NCBI GenBank assembly: GCA_922989275.2
Contig: OV277863.1
Span: 48,342,999 to 48,406,998, forward strand
Source: Gari tellinella
Taxonomy: Eukaryota; Mollusca; Bivalvia; Cardiida; Psammobiidae
Direction of reading: 5' to 3'
DNA: 64,000 nucleotides
Shown: positions 21,262 through 31,475 of the stretch, piece by piece
Layout of the letters: each line of letters starts with the position of its first letter
How positions within the stretch are numbered: the stretch's first letter is position 1
Translations under genes and position numbers: made by a program
The notes under the pieces: model-generated
The model's input: only the letters and a program-made list of their open reading frames with translations
What the model was told of the DNA's origin: nothing
Database searches by the model: none

Positions 21262-21921
21262 TAGATGATAAAACTGGAATGATAACTATTTGACATAATA
21301 TAATGGAGAAAGGGAGGCGATTAATGGTGATGAGTATGTGATTAATCCATTGTAAATGTTCTAATCCTTAGCCTGCTCATCACCAGCTGATTATCAATGA
21401 CAATATTCACCGGATCTGTATCCAAACTGTTTGATTCAAGAGTTTAACATATTTCATTAGTTTAAGTGTTCAAACGCTAAAATTGGACTTTTTGGGGACA
21501 ATGAATTTGATCAAGGAGATATCACTGTAGGATAATAGTGTAGCTGCTATGTGTGCAATAATATTTGTTATTCTTCGGCTTACTACTGATGGTATTTTGG
21601 TAGTGATAAAATAGTTTGGACCCAGAATAATCGGCCTCTTTTCTATATATACCAATCTGTTTGAAACACTAATTATTATTTTCAGAAAAGCAGTTAACTC
21701 ATTTTTAGAAGTTTTACAGCCGAAACATTTGCAGATGGCAATGACATGACGTGCTTAAGATTAAAATTGTTTGATATTATCTTTTAATAGGCTATAACTT
21801 ACTTTAAACTCAACATATTGAACAATATACGCAATAAAAGTTTCTTTGTTTCCTATCCCGCTATCGCTCCTTTCTGTGTTCTCGGTGAGAGATTATTTTG
21901 GAAGTTTTTAGCAGAAGGGTA
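21262..21921. other. Unassigned DNA with two eroded core-I halves
   Basis: GGATCTGTATCCAAACTGTT near 21413 and AAATAGTTTGGACCCAGA near 21610 are single-arm remnants. Nothing else supported. Confidence 0.4.
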
Positions 21922-22171
21922 TACAGTGGAGAACACGTTATTCTTTCCCAATAAATGCGTTTACGCTTAAACTATTATTTCCAGTACAAACAGTTTGGAG
22001 CCTGATCAGACGCCGGGTAACCCGGTGTCTGATCAGGCTCCAAAATGTTTGCATTCAGCTTAATATCAATAGTAATAATCGTCAAAAAGTTGTTATTTTC
22101 AACATTTAAGTGTATTGCGTTTGCGTTTCGTTTGCGTTTAAACGGGAAAGAATAACGTGTTCTCCCCTGTA
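21922..22171 (+). mobile_element. Family A2 MITE, well preserved
   Basis: TA-CAGTGGAGAACACG to CGTGTTCTCCCCTG-TA. Core lacks the A1-specific arm mismatch. Right part holds TTAATATCAATAGTAATAAT and GCGTTTCGTTTGCG, as in the copy at 9587. Confidence 0.85.
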
Positions 22172-22286
22172 TATACGGTTGATAAACTCTGTTCACGGAA
22201 CTGGCAGATAACCAATCCTTTGGATATTCCTGAAACGTTATAGTAATATAAATAATGCTGGCTAGCGAGGGTTATATGTGGCATTG

Positions 22287-22543
22287 TTAATCTCTTCGTT
22301 GCCACGACATCGTTTGCTTAAATTTGTCGTCTGCTTTTCTTTCTGAAATAATGATAAAATGATTTTGGCTAAAGAAATGTTGATATGAAAGGTAAAAAGT
22401 TTGGACCTAGATCAGACGCCGAATTCCTCTGCGTCTGATCTGAATCCAAACTGTTTGCCATTCATATCAACATTTCTTTAGCCCCAAAACATTTAATCTT
22501 AATTTCAGAAATAGGTTTAAACTATTTGCAGAAGGCAGTGCAT
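22287..22543 (+). mobile_element. Family B variant in which nearly the whole element is a palindrome
   Basis: TTAATCTCTTCGTTGCC begins it and TCGTCTGCTTTTC follows. Unlike other B copies, complementarity does not stop at the core: GGCTAAAGAAATGTTGATAT left of the core is matched by its inverse right of it, and pairing continues outward through TTTCTGAAAT. Apex GAATTCCTC near 22426. The right flank is therefore an inverted copy of the left flank. Confidence 0.7.
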
Positions 22544-23466
22544 TCGGATTATAATTTGAAAAGGATAACTATAGAAATGTCAACACACCGAGAGGGTGCC
22601 AGTCTAGTATGACTCTTTGGAGGTCGATTATATCTCATGTTATCCAAGTAGGATGGTGTTATCTGCTTTATTTACCTGGGAACCCAAGCGTTAAATAATA
22701 TTCAAACAAATTTGTTCATTTTTATCTTACTTTGTGAATAGGTAATATAGCCACCCGTTCCTTTTATAAAATCAACAAAGTTAAATGGAGGCAACATGTG
22801 TTTAACTCTTTCAACACCATGGACCTGTTTGAAATATATTCATTACATTTGCAAACAGGGGAGACACAAATCAGAGGGTTCCTTTTACTGAGAATAATAC
22901 TATCTATTCGTGAAAAAACTGGTAAAATCCTTGTCGAAAAGCAGAAATATATACAATTTACAATTTAAGTTGCCTGAAATTGATTTATAATTATGAGCAA
23001 AACACACTAATTATGTTATCACCAGATGCTGTGAAAAGACAAATTGTTTTTTTGGTTATTGTGAACTACGAAAACGGGGGAAAAGTTTTAAATGCAAATA
23101 CGTTCGAATTACGACCACACATTACTTAAATTTAAAACAAACAAAATATCAAGTAAGCATTTATAAGGAGGTTTTATAAAGTTGATATACTGACAAAAAG
23201 AAGAATTAGTATGCAAAACAAGTCCTGCAATCCGAATATAGAGATAGATCTATGCCTTATAATTATTTATAATGTTTAATGGTAAATGATTTCCTGGAAA
23301 ATAAAACGATAACTCAGCTGCTCCACCTCTTTTATTCACCGCAATATTGCTCTTGTAATTGTTTTTCAGTTCTTTTATCGAAGAAAGATAACTTTTATGC
23401 TGAGACTTATCTCAACGTGAGCCGGACTGTGCCGTTTTACAGTGTCCCTGGTGTGTACCTAAAATG
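22544..23466. other. Unassigned DNA with a decayed F remnant
   Basis: Around 22803-22920 TTTAACTCTTTCAACACC, TTTGCAAACAGGGGAGAC and CAGAGGGTTCC are F-like. The remainder is AT-rich and unrecognised. Confidence 0.4.
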
Positions 23467-23484
23467 CCCCCCCCCCCCCCCCCC
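23467..23484. repeat. Poly(C) tract, 18 bp
   Basis: Uninterrupted C run on the plus strand. Similar poly(G) runs on the plus strand at 35432, 36291 and 36962 suggest a shared repeat type. Confidence 0.9.
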
Positions 23485-23654
23485 ATTAAAGTCAAATTTA
23501 GATACATGTACTAAAATATTATATTTTGGTATAATATTGGGCGGAGTTGACCGAAATATTAACGCATGCGCAATGCTTTCTAACCTCTTAAGTTGATATT
23601 TCGAACACTTAATTATTAAGAAGCCAAATCTCGTTAAATCCCGAACTCTTAATA

Positions 23655-23715
23655 GTTAAATCGAGCGAAAAATTTGAATTTTGTGGCTTGTCGATTGGCT
23701 GAAAGAGTAGGTCAA
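23655..23715 (+). repeat. Dispersed repeat shared with 54815-54870
   Basis: CGAGCGAAAAATTTGAATTT and TGTGGCTTGTCGATTGGCTG match, in inverse orientation, the block at 54815-54870 (GCCAATCAGCAAGCCACAAA). No ends defined. Confidence 0.6.
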
Positions 23716-24392
23716 ACACTAGATATAAATACAGTAGATCGTGTATAACTGGTGTTGCATAAAAGCAGTGAGGTCAACATTGTGTAGCATATATACCATC
23801 TGATACGGGAAACAATGTTGGGCATGTATTTGCTTGTATTAATGAAAAGGTAAATAATGAAAGATTGTCTCGAATGAGAGTGTGCTGCTAAATACAGGCG
23901 CACAGTAGGTAAGACGTAAGGTTTTCCCGTTTAACTATTTCCCCCAGAAACATCCAGTAGACCATTCAAAATCCCAGTAAAGTCTAGTAAGTCCATTTTT
24001 TACTATTTATGGTTATTCTCTACAGTCTGTTGCAAAATGTTAACAGTGCAGACTTTAATCATAGGGTACTTTAAGGACCCTTTGATATTGGACCTAGATC
24101 CAAACAGTTTCCAAGGAATATAATTGTTTAGTACTATAACGTGTCTATTTGGCAAAAACATCTTCTTCACTGACTGTATTATGACTTACAGCTTATAAAT
24201 ATACAATATTGTGAATTTTATATATGATTATGTAACCTAGCGAAATGTTTAGATGATGCAAGCAGCACAAGTCGTGAATTAAATGTTACACTTTAATATC
24301 CCAAGATATCGCGTAGGCCATTTCAACAGCAAAAAGTTGGAGTATATTTTATCAGCTGATGCTTAATACTATATATGAATACAATATATCGT
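23716..24392. other. Unassigned DNA with a decayed F remnant
   Basis: 23950-24115 holds AAGTCCATTTTTTACTATTT and ATAGGGTACTTTAAGGACCC, which match the F order loosely. Otherwise nothing. Confidence 0.4.
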
Positions 24393-24586
24393 ACCATGCT
24401 AGCCGGTGATATGTGCCAAAGTGATTGCCTTTGCAAACACCTTGGATCCAGATGAGACGATGCCTAACGCGGCGTCTTATCAAAATCCAAACTCTTTGAC
24501 ACTCTGACCTTGTTTTAACAAATTTAGACAAGTGATAGACAATAATTGATACAGACGAAAAATTACCCAGCATGCAAAGAGGTAAA
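24393..24586 (+). mobile_element. Family L MITE, decayed
   Basis: ACCATGCTAGCCGGTGATAT, GTGATTGCCTTTGCAAAC, a core with several mismatches, GACAATAATTG, ACAGACGAAAAATTACCCAG and CATGCAAAGAG are all in the order of the intact copy at 54151. Outer TTAA eroded. Confidence 0.65.
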
Positions 24587-24592
24587 GGTGCT

Positions 24593-24810
24593 TTAACCCC
24601 TTCACTGCCATGACGTCATCAATTTTAAACGATTGTCGTCTGCTTTTAATTTCTCAAATTAAATATTTAGTTATTTTGACTGATGGAATATTGAAATGAG
24701 TGTTAAACAGTTTGTATCCTGATCAGACGCCGCGTTAGGCGGCGTCTGTTCAGGATCCAAACTGTTTTCAAAGCACTAGTGTTCTCGGGGTAAGGCATTG
24801 AAGGGGTTAA
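24593..24810 (+). mobile_element. Family B1 MITE
   Basis: TTAACCCCTTCACTGCCATG to CATTGAAGGGGTTAA. GATTGTCGTCTGCTTTTA lies left of the core (24704-24768, apex CGTTAGG). TCTCGGGGTAAGGCA lies right of it. A good B1 reference copy. Confidence 0.85.
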
Positions 24811-24816
24811 GGTCAC

Positions 24817-24950
24817 AGGTGGTTCTCTCGAGTTGGTAATATACATACTAGTGTCTATCTATTTATAGAACAAGTTGTATATAAAAAGAGTAAGGGTACA
24901 ATTTTTTTTATTTATTTTTTTATTTTTATTTTTTTTCGAGAGAACCACCT
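24817..24950. mobile_element. Short TIR-bounded segment AGGTGGTTCTCTCGA
   Basis: A perfect 15-bp inverted repeat at 24817-24831 and 24936-24950. The interior ends in a T-rich run of about 35 bp directly before the right repeat. Unrelated to the other families. Confidence 0.5.
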
Positions 24951-25458
24951 ATGGTTCAGGTATAATCATTCACAAATATTCTATGTCCGTTGTAAAAACA
25001 CTAGTTCTATTAAATTGCCGCGATAACCAGTTAAACAACATACATGATAAACCCATAACATTTGACTCTAAGAAGAAGTCTGATATGAGTTTAATATGTT
25101 GTAGCCGAAATTCATATCACCGCGATCAATATTTTAGCGAATTCCTGAAAAAATAGCAAACTATTTTTTACTATTTTAAATTTTGCGTTTCTTTGAAAGT
25201 GAGTTAGGCATTTCTGCGAAAACGGTTTTCAACTTTGCATGTACATGTATCCCAGATTTTGATTTTTTGGAGGAGGTGGGGCATAACAAATATAGATATT
25301 TTAAATACTTGGAGCCTAAGGCGGAACCAACGATTTTGATTCATTGCTGCGTTTATCGAAGATCTAATCAGGACTACAGAGTCAAAGGCCTGGTTCTCGG
25401 TCCACAAGCCATGCAATACATAGATATGAACTGTGTTTGTCATGTGCAAGCCGGTATT
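24951..25458. other. Unassigned DNA with two unrecognised short ORFs
   Basis: Frames at 24875-25156 and 25183-25533 are open, but the first starts in the poly(T) run and the second ends in a B element. No domain, signal or splice support. Confidence 0.35.
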
Positions 25459-25665
25459 CATTATACTCTTCACTGCCAGGATATCGTCTTGCTGAGATAT
25501 TGCGTTCTCGTTTTGTTTCTAAGATTCTACTGATTTTGACTAAAGAAATATCGATACCATTGTCAAACAGTTTGGACCTAGATCAGACACCGAGTAATTC
25601 GGCGTCTGATCAGATTCCAAACTGCTTGCGAACATCCATGTACTCTGGGTAAGATAATCGGTTAA
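25459..25665 (+). mobile_element. Family B variant MITE
   Basis: TATTCATTATACTCTTCACTGCC start (TTAA lost), ATATCGTCTTGCTG, core at 25564-25628 (GGACCTAGATCAGACACCGA), end ATAATCGGTTAA. Confidence 0.65.
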
Positions 25666-25719
25666 GTGTTTTAAATATCATGTTAACGTGATATTTGCAA
25701 AGTTCGTATTAATTTTCAT

Positions 25720-25890
25720 TATTTGTGAACAGCTTGGATCAAGATCAGACTCCGCATACGTCCGCTTCTGACCATAATCCAGATTGCATGTTTAAGTAAA
25801 TTGTATTCAAAATTACCCAGTTAAAATTTCATAAATCTGAAAACTGCAGACGACAAAAAATGAAACAGACGATCATTAGGCAGGGTAAGA
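25720..25890 (-). repeat. Decayed B element
   Basis: GTGAACAGCTTGGATCAAGA facing TAATCCAGATTGC, followed by GCAGACGACAAA and GGCAGGGTAAG. Ends eroded. Confidence 0.45.
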
Positions 25891-26000
25891 GCTCAATCAT
25901 TGCTGTTTGTTTTTTTATAAAAAAAAAATGTCCCCGAAAATAAATTGCAAGATTATCAATGATAGTGAACATGAGATTCACACAGGAGGACTGGCTCTAT

Positions 26001-26199
26001 CTAACTCTTACCATGCTAGCGGCGGATATGTCCCACAGTGATTACCTTTGCAAACAGTTTGGATCTTGATGAGACGTCGCGTTACGCGGCGTCCCATCAG
26101 GATCCAAACTGTTTGACGCTCTGATCCTGATTTGAAAAGAAAATTAGAAAAATCAATATCAGTTGCAGACGAAAAAGATTACCCAGCATGCAGGGTAAA
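26001..26199 (+). mobile_element. Family L MITE
   Basis: CTAACTCTTACCATGCTAGC, GGCGGATATGTCCCACAG, core at 26051-26115 (GGATCTTGATGAGACGTCGC, apex GTTAC), GTTGCAGACGAAAAAG, CCCAGCATGCAGGGTAA. TTAA borders mutated on both sides. Confidence 0.75.
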
Positions 26200-26245
26200 C
26201 ACATTCTTGTATCAGTGTTCCAGTGAGTAAACTGATAATGATGAC

Positions 26246-26459
26246 GTAACCCCTTAACTGCCATGACGGAATCTGCTTTAAACAATTGTCGTCTGCTTTT
26301 ATTTCTCAAATTTAAGTTTCGATATTTTGACTGATGAGATATCGATATGAATGTCAAACAGTGTAGATCATGCTCAGAAGCTGTGTGACGAGGCGTCTGA
26401 TTGGGATCCAAACTGTTTGCAAATACCATTATTCTCGTACTAAGAGAGTGAAGGGGTAA
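26246..26459 (+). mobile_element. Family B1 MITE with worn core
   Basis: GTAACCCCTTAACTGCCATG to GAGTGAAGGGGTAA; TTAA is GTAA at both ends. ATTGTCGTCTGCTTTTAT is intact. The core (about 26358-26420) has many mismatches, including GTGTAGATC. Confidence 0.7.
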
Positions 26460-26585
26460 AACCATAATCGTGGTGAATGATTGTGTGGATCAACTGTGTC
26501 GTCTGCTGTATAAACAAATTCCACCACTGAAGAAAACAATTTCGATTAATACATTCAAGAACAAGAACTATATCCAAGCATATGG

Positions 26586-26675
26586 TAGCTACAGGCGCAT
26601 TCTGCTTTACTTTTTGCCTGCTTTAAATGGTCACCTGTCTTCAATACTAGAAATAGGTTTGTAGTAATGGGTTAA
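26586..26675 (-). mobile_element. Truncated family C element
   Basis: GGCGCATTCTGCTTTACTTT, one core arm, then GGTCACCTGTCTTCAATACT and TAATGGGTTAA: the left half of C in reverse. Confidence 0.6.
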
Positions 26676-26756
26676 ATGGTATATGCTAAAAACAACTCCC
26701 TCAATCAACTCTACGGGGACTGAACCCTTTGTTCTGTTCTATGGAATAAAATGAGC

Positions 26757-26970
26757 CAATCCCTTCACTGTTAATTCCGGCTTATCATTTACAAACACTT
26801 TCACAATCCAGATCAGACGCCTAGACACATAGCGTCTGATCATGATCCAAACTGTTCGACGCTAATTTCGATATTTCTTCAGTCAAGTTCCTAAAGTCTT
26901 GGGTTTTTTGGAAACGGTGTAACAAACGACTATTTTAAGCAGATGATATACTTGTAGTTCATCGGTAAAT
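26757..26970 (-). mobile_element. Family B MITE, diverged
   Basis: CCAATCCCTTCACTGTTA, core at 26792-26857 (CAGATCAGACGCCTAG...), GATATTTCTTCAGTCAAG, AAGCAGATGATA. The TTAA borders are not recognisable. Confidence 0.55.
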
Positions 26971-27182
26971 CCCTTCACTTCCATGACGTCTTCAAATTTA
27001 GATAATTTTCGTCTGATGGTTTTTACCAAACTTAAATTCTAGGTGTTTTTACTGAAGAAATATTGAAATGATTATCAAACAGTTAAGATCCTGATCAGAC
27101 GCCACGCAAAGCGGCGTCTGATCATGATCCAAACTGTTTGCAAATACCTATTATACTCGGGGCAAGGTCGCGAAGGGGTTAA
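26965..27182 (+). mobile_element. Family B1 MITE
   Basis: GTAAATCCCTTCACTTCCATG to GCGAAGGGGTTAA. Core at 27076-27140 with apex CACGCAAAGCG, few mismatches. TTTTCGTCTGATGG stands in for the usual TCGTCTGCTT. Confidence 0.75.
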
Positions 27183-27954
27183 TAATTATCGATATTGTAT
27201 AGAATCTATATATTATTTATGATATCTATTGAAGCCACCCTGGATATGTTAATCGATCTGGAACCACTGATTCATGCGTATAGAAACACAACAGTTTCTG
27301 ATACACAATGCAGGGAGGATGGTATTTGTTTATACAAGCCTTGCTGTGTCTGTCAACGACTATTATCAGATATTCGTTGTAATAAAAAAGCATTTAACCC
27401 TTCTTCTGCAAAAAGTATACATGTATATTGACGCTTTTTGAAAGCAATGTAGATCAAGATCAGAGAGCAGATGTCTCTTCAGGATTTGGTGTTCTGTTTT
27501 CTTACGGGATCTGCCTGACACGAGTCTGCCCTCTTTCCTGGAGTTTATGTTCTTTATTGTGTAAGCCAATGGACGGAGTTTTATATATATTCAGCAGAAA
27601 ACGGTTTAATGAAACTGCCACTAGATATAATTCATCGTTTTACCCATTACTTCATAGATACGCTTTTTAAGCATTTAAAGTTGATATATAAAAGCTGACG
27701 ACAATTGTTTAAAATTGATGACGTCATGACAGTGAAGGAGTTAATCCCACGACAACTTTGAAGTAGGCGGCATGGAAGCAGGGGATTCAAACGCTTAGAT
27801 ATTGTTATAGCCTAATGTCATGGTTCAGTAAATCATGAAAGCAATCAAATATCGATATAAAATATTAGTATTAATCATGTCATATTATCATTCAAATCGT
27901 TAGCAAATGTAGTTGAGCAACAAAATACTTAGAATAAATACTAGAATACACAAC
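27183..27954. other. Unassigned DNA with B/C/F fragments
   Basis: 27395-27540 resembles a decayed core (TAGATCAAGATCAGAGAGC). 27690-27744 is a right end of B (AATTGATGACGTCATGACAG, GAAGGAGTTAA). No supportable gene. Confidence 0.45.
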
Positions 27955-28225
27955 AACAGTGGAGAAGACGTTATTCTTTCCCAAAAAATGCGTTTACGCT
28001 AAAACTATTACCCTAAAACCCCGATACTCCGAACTCGCGTTAGTTCGAACATACCCATCTTTCAAAGTTAAAACGTAACTTAGCCACGTTTTAACTTTGA
28101 AAGACGGATATGTTTGACTTAAGCGAGATCGAGTTATCGAAATTCAACTAATGAAGTACTGGTAAGATCGATTTAAACGAGTTCGAAGTATCGAGTTTCG
28201 ACTGTATTTCCATTACATACACCAT
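27955..28225 (+). mobile_element. Family A left end interrupted by a J element
   Basis: ACAGTGGAGAAGACGTTATT through AAAACTATTA at 27955-28010, resuming at about 28207 with TTTCCATTACATACACC, the A2-type linker. The rest of A is gone. Confidence 0.6.
28009..28206 (+). mobile_element. Family J palindromic MITE (TA type)
   Basis: The right end GAAGTATCGAGTTTCGACTG-TA is a Tc1/mariner-like TIR. The left end ACCCCGATACTCCGAACTCG is its decayed inverse. Internal palindrome CTTTCAAAGTTAAAACGT ... ACGTTTTAACTTTGAAAG with a 9-nt loop. Inserted at a TA in an A copy. Confidence 0.75.
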
Positions 28226-28446
28226 TTTGGTTTTCAATCTCTTTCAGACTATGAGAAAATGTATCGGTATATTATGAAGCAGACAATAACATATTTATTG
28301 AAAACAAATCGTTTCAACCATGTCGTCTGATAGAGTTTATGTTCCTTACCAGAACACAAATCAATTTTTATTAACAAACTTCATCGAATTCCGACAATGC
28401 GCTTAGTAATCTGATATGTAATAAAGATAAGAACTGTTTAATACAT

Positions 28447-28688
28447 TCAACCCTAGCGATGAGTATACTCGTTATTTACCAAAAGTATACTTGTGACGAG
28501 TACATTGCCCTATGCAAACAGTGCATACCCTGACCATATGGGTTCATTAAGGAATACTCTGGTAAGGGTATGAATTGTTTGCCATTTTGAGATGTATGGT
28601 AAAAATCAACCCTAAATAGACAAATATTGGCTAAACTTAAAAGGAAATTGTAATTCTCTATCAAGATTTTCGAGAATGAAAGTGTTAA
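28447..28688 (+). mobile_element. Family G MITE
   Basis: TCAACCCTAGCGATGAGTAT, ATACTTGTGACGAGTAC, a core with GCAAACAGTGCATACCCTGA facing AGGGTATGAATTGTTTGC, then ATCAACCCTAAATAG and GAAAGTGTTAA. Core arms are replaced by an unrelated GGTTCATTAAGGAATACTC apex. Confidence 0.6.
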
Positions 28689-28734
28689 TAAAAGCTATGG
28701 TAACATGCATGGCAGTCAGAAGTGTATTCAGTGC

Positions 28735-28985
28735 TACAGTGGAGAATCTGTTATTCTTTCCCAATAAACGCGTTTACGCTAAAACTATTATTTGCAGTGC
28801 AAACAGTTTGGAGCCAGATCAGACGCCGGGTAACCCGGCGTCTGATCAGGCTCCAAACTGTTTGCCACCAAGATAAACAAGAATTATCAGAATTGTCCAA
28901 ACGTTGTTCTTTTCTACGTTTTAGTGTTTTGCGTTTTGCGTACGTTTGCGTTTAAACGGGAAAGAATAACAGATTATCCACTGTT
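28735..28985 (+). mobile_element. Family A1 MITE, young
   Basis: TA-CAGTGGAGAATCTG to AGATTATCCACTG with TT in place of the final TA. A one-base insertion gives GCGTTTTGCGTACG. Confidence 0.9.
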
Positions 28986-29000
28986 TCAGAAAATATCCCA

Positions 29001-29214
29001 TTAACCCTTCCATCGTCGGAGTCGTATAAAGTCGACTTTGCAAACAGTTCGGATCCAGATTAGACGCCGCAAAACGCGGCGTCTGATCAGGATCCAAACT
29101 GTTTGACATTCGTATCAGTTTTTCTTAAGTCATACTACCTTTAAATCTAACTTTGAAACGATCTCTCAGACATTAGTATTAAAGCAGATGACAGAATAAC
29201 GGTGAAGGGAGTAA
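29001..29214 (-). mobile_element. Family B4 MITE
   Basis: TTAACCCTTCCATCGTCGG, AGTCGACTTTGCAAACAG, core at 29041-29105 (apex CAAAACG), GTATTAAAGCAGATGACAG, AAGGGAGTAAA. Confidence 0.75.
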
Positions 29215-29300
29215 AAGATGCACGGTTAATTTGGCACCGAAAGGGTAAACATCTATATTCGACAGAAGCAGACATTAGCAACCAGTGAAGTATCCATTTG

Positions 29301-29388
29301 TGACGTACCATCATGGTCTGCACTGTTTGCGGCGTACTATCAGGGTCTGGACTGTTTGCGGCGTATCACCAGGGTCGGCACTTTTTGC
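29301..29388. repeat. Three tandem copies of a half core, unit 29-30 bp
   Basis: Units TGACGTACCATCATGGTC..., GGCGTACTATCAGGGTC... and GGCGTATCACCAGGGTC... each end in a CACTGTTTGC-like motif. Each is one arm of a type I core (GGCGT, ATCAGGGTCT, ACTGTTTGC) repeated head to tail. Confidence 0.7.
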
Positions 29389-29759
29389 AATTTTATTTGA
29401 AATGATCTGCGTAATGGATAAGGGAACTTATTGTTTAATGTTCATTTTTTGTTTTCTTTAGTATACACAATCCTAAAATCCTGAAAGATATTTGACTTTG
29501 CAATTTTAACTATGACAAACATTCAGAAGATTTAGGGTTAATGCAACATGTTAGTTTAATAAAACACGCTGGTTTTGTAAATATAAAAATGCAACTGACA
29601 TGAATGAATATGCAATTCGAATATTTATGACACAACATTTGTAATTTCATTTTAACATTGACTTTTATTGTTAAGAGTCCAAATAAACGCACTGGCAACC
29701 AATGTATACTAAGACAAAATCTAGTAGTTATTGACAAAAATCTATAAATGTTTTAAAAA

Positions 29760-29865
29760 TATTAAACTTTAGCGACGAGTATACTCGCCATTTACAAACA
29801 CTTTACCTCTGAAAATTCAAACAATGTAGACCCCGATCAGAGGGCGACCTTGACATTTTACCTTC
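29760..29865 (+). repeat. Family G left end, truncated
   Basis: TTTAGCGACGAGTATACTCG, TTTACAAACAC, CAATGTAGACCCCGATCAGA, GGGCGACC; stops at the core apex, where the next repeat begins. Confidence 0.5.
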
Positions 29866-30290
29866 TTTTCGAAAAATCTTTGAATGGCTATTATAATATA
29901 TGAACAAAATGGCACATGACTTTCATGTTTGGTATGTATCTGCCTCATAAAGTAATTATCTCTTTTTAATCTTGTGATCTTGACCTTGACCTTGATGTTT
30001 GATCTACTTGACCAAAAATTAAACGAAACCCTAACCATGAATATAACTCTTGCACTTTTGCACATGGGTCTTTTATAATTGGCACGTAATTTGGATGTGT
30101 CAAGAGCTTTCCAAGCTTTACTTAAAACAGTTGACCTGCTTTTCTAAAAATCTTTAAATGCCTGTGACATTTGAACCAATTGGCATAGGACACTCATTCT
30201 TGGTACGTATCTTTCTTGTGTCGACACCTCTTCAACCATACCATTTCTTTAACATTGTGGTTTAATATTTGACCTAATTGTACATTATCG
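29845..30290. repeat. Direct duplication of a CTTGACC-type molluscan repeat
   Basis: Blocks starting ACCTTCTTTTCGAAAAATCT (29850) and ACCTGCTTTTCTAAAAATCT (30132) are each followed in order by a GGCACATGACTTTCATG-like and a TTGGTACGTATCT-like motif. CTTGACCTTGACCTTGATG lies in the first. I recall TGACCTTGACC repeats as common in molluscan genomes; no coding capacity. Confidence 0.6.
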
Positions 30291-30359
30291 GACATGCTGC
30301 ATGCCATGCAGGAACATTTGTTTTTCACATACACACTTTGAAAGTTGTTTCTTAATCTA

Positions 30360-30475
30360 CGGCAGATGCCTGCTTAAACGCAAGAACAAAGTAAAATGGA
30401 TAGTATCTTTAGGAGTTTTTTGCTTTACTTTCATCATGTTTTAACCGCCTTCTGTATATTTGCATCATATTCCTT
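30360..30475. repeat. Decayed type II palindrome
   Basis: GCAGATGCCTGCTTAAACGC facing TTTTAACCGCCTTCTGTA with apex TCTTTAGGAG. A D-like remnant. Confidence 0.4.
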
Positions 30476-30559
30476 AATTTCCTTTAGTGATCTAAATTGC
30501 TGTGTTTTTTATTATCTTCATACATAATTTGTTTATTTCAAATTCCATTTATTAAATAA

Positions 30560-31135
30560 ACAGGCTTTCTGAAGAAGTATGTCGCTAAATGGTTTATTAA
30601 ACGGTCCTCGTTTAACGGAGATAGCATAGCAGTTTAAAGGAAAGAGTTTCGTCATTGGTTTAACTCTTTCATGGTCAAATTTATCGTGAGTTTTTTACCC
30701 CTCTACATATACCGCCATATTGTCGTCTGTTTCAATATTGTTATCTGCAGTATCGTTTCAAAGATAGATTTAAGGAAGTATAATTGACGGAAAACAAGTG
30801 GCAAACAGTTTTGAAGTTTGGTTCGGATTAAAATGTGTGCAAATGCGCTTTATGACTTCATTGAGAGTGAAAGGGTTAATATAATAAAGATATCAAATTA
30901 GTTTAAGGGAAAGTTCTTCGACACATTTTTTATTAAACGGATTTCCTAAAGACAAATATATCATTAGCAGTTTAAGAGGAAGCACTATATCACTGGTTTA
31001 TTAAACCGACCCCCTTAAAACAAATACAATGTATGACCTAACAGTGAAAGGGAGGCTGTTTCTTCGTCGGATTGATAACTGGACCTCATTAAAAACAAAG
31101 ATATAGCAGTTTAAGGGGAAGTGCCTCGTCACTCA
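30560..31135. repeat. Degenerate tandem repeat interrupted by a B element
   Basis: The motifs GGTTTATTAAACGG, ATAGCAGTTTAAGGGGAAG and TTCGTCACT recur in the same order at about 30590-30655, 30895-30985, 30990-31010 and 31060-31130 (unit about 75-90 bp). The B copy at 30659-30879 splits one unit. Confidence 0.65.
30659..30879 (+). mobile_element. Family B2 MITE with collapsed core
   Basis: TTAACTCTTTCATGGTC to TGAGAGTGAAAGGGTTAA. ATTGTCGTCTGTTTC is present. The core is reduced to CAAACAGTTTTGAAGTTTGG and a short remainder, so most of both arms is lost. Confidence 0.75.
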
Positions 31136-31285
31136 CGCTGTAGGCCTGTCGAGTCATCAATTATTTCCTCTAATTTCAGTAAACGTTTTCGTTGTTATCA
31201 ATTCATCTCAACACAAACAGGGTTTACCTGCGTCTGAGAGTGTCGCGTTGAGACGCTTTATAAAATATTGAACGCGAATAAATGC

Positions 31286-31475
31286 ATTCACTGCGATAAT
31301 ATCGTCATCGTCTTTCACTTTTGAATTTGTCGTCTGCTTCTATTCTTAAATGTAACGTTTAGGAAAACATAGATTCAAATGTCGAACAGTTTGGATCCTG
31401 ATCAAACGCCGAATTCTCGGCGTGTGATCTAGATCCGAACGTTTTGCAAAAATCCAATTTAAGCGGGCTTATTAA
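31286..31475 (+). mobile_element. Family B MITE, ends decayed
   Basis: ATTCACTGCGATAATATCG, TTTGTCGTCTGCTTC, core at 31383-31447 (GGATCCTGATCAAACGCCGA, apex GAATTC, an even palindrome). TTAA not preserved. Confidence 0.6.

Noticed and set aside
25183..25533. 116-codon plus-strand frame
   Set aside because: Runs into a B element, no motif I recognise, and no upstream exon context.
29990..30020. Nuclear-receptor response elements in CTTGACCTTGACCTTG
   Set aside because: The motif is part of a dispersed, duplicated repeat; no promoter context.
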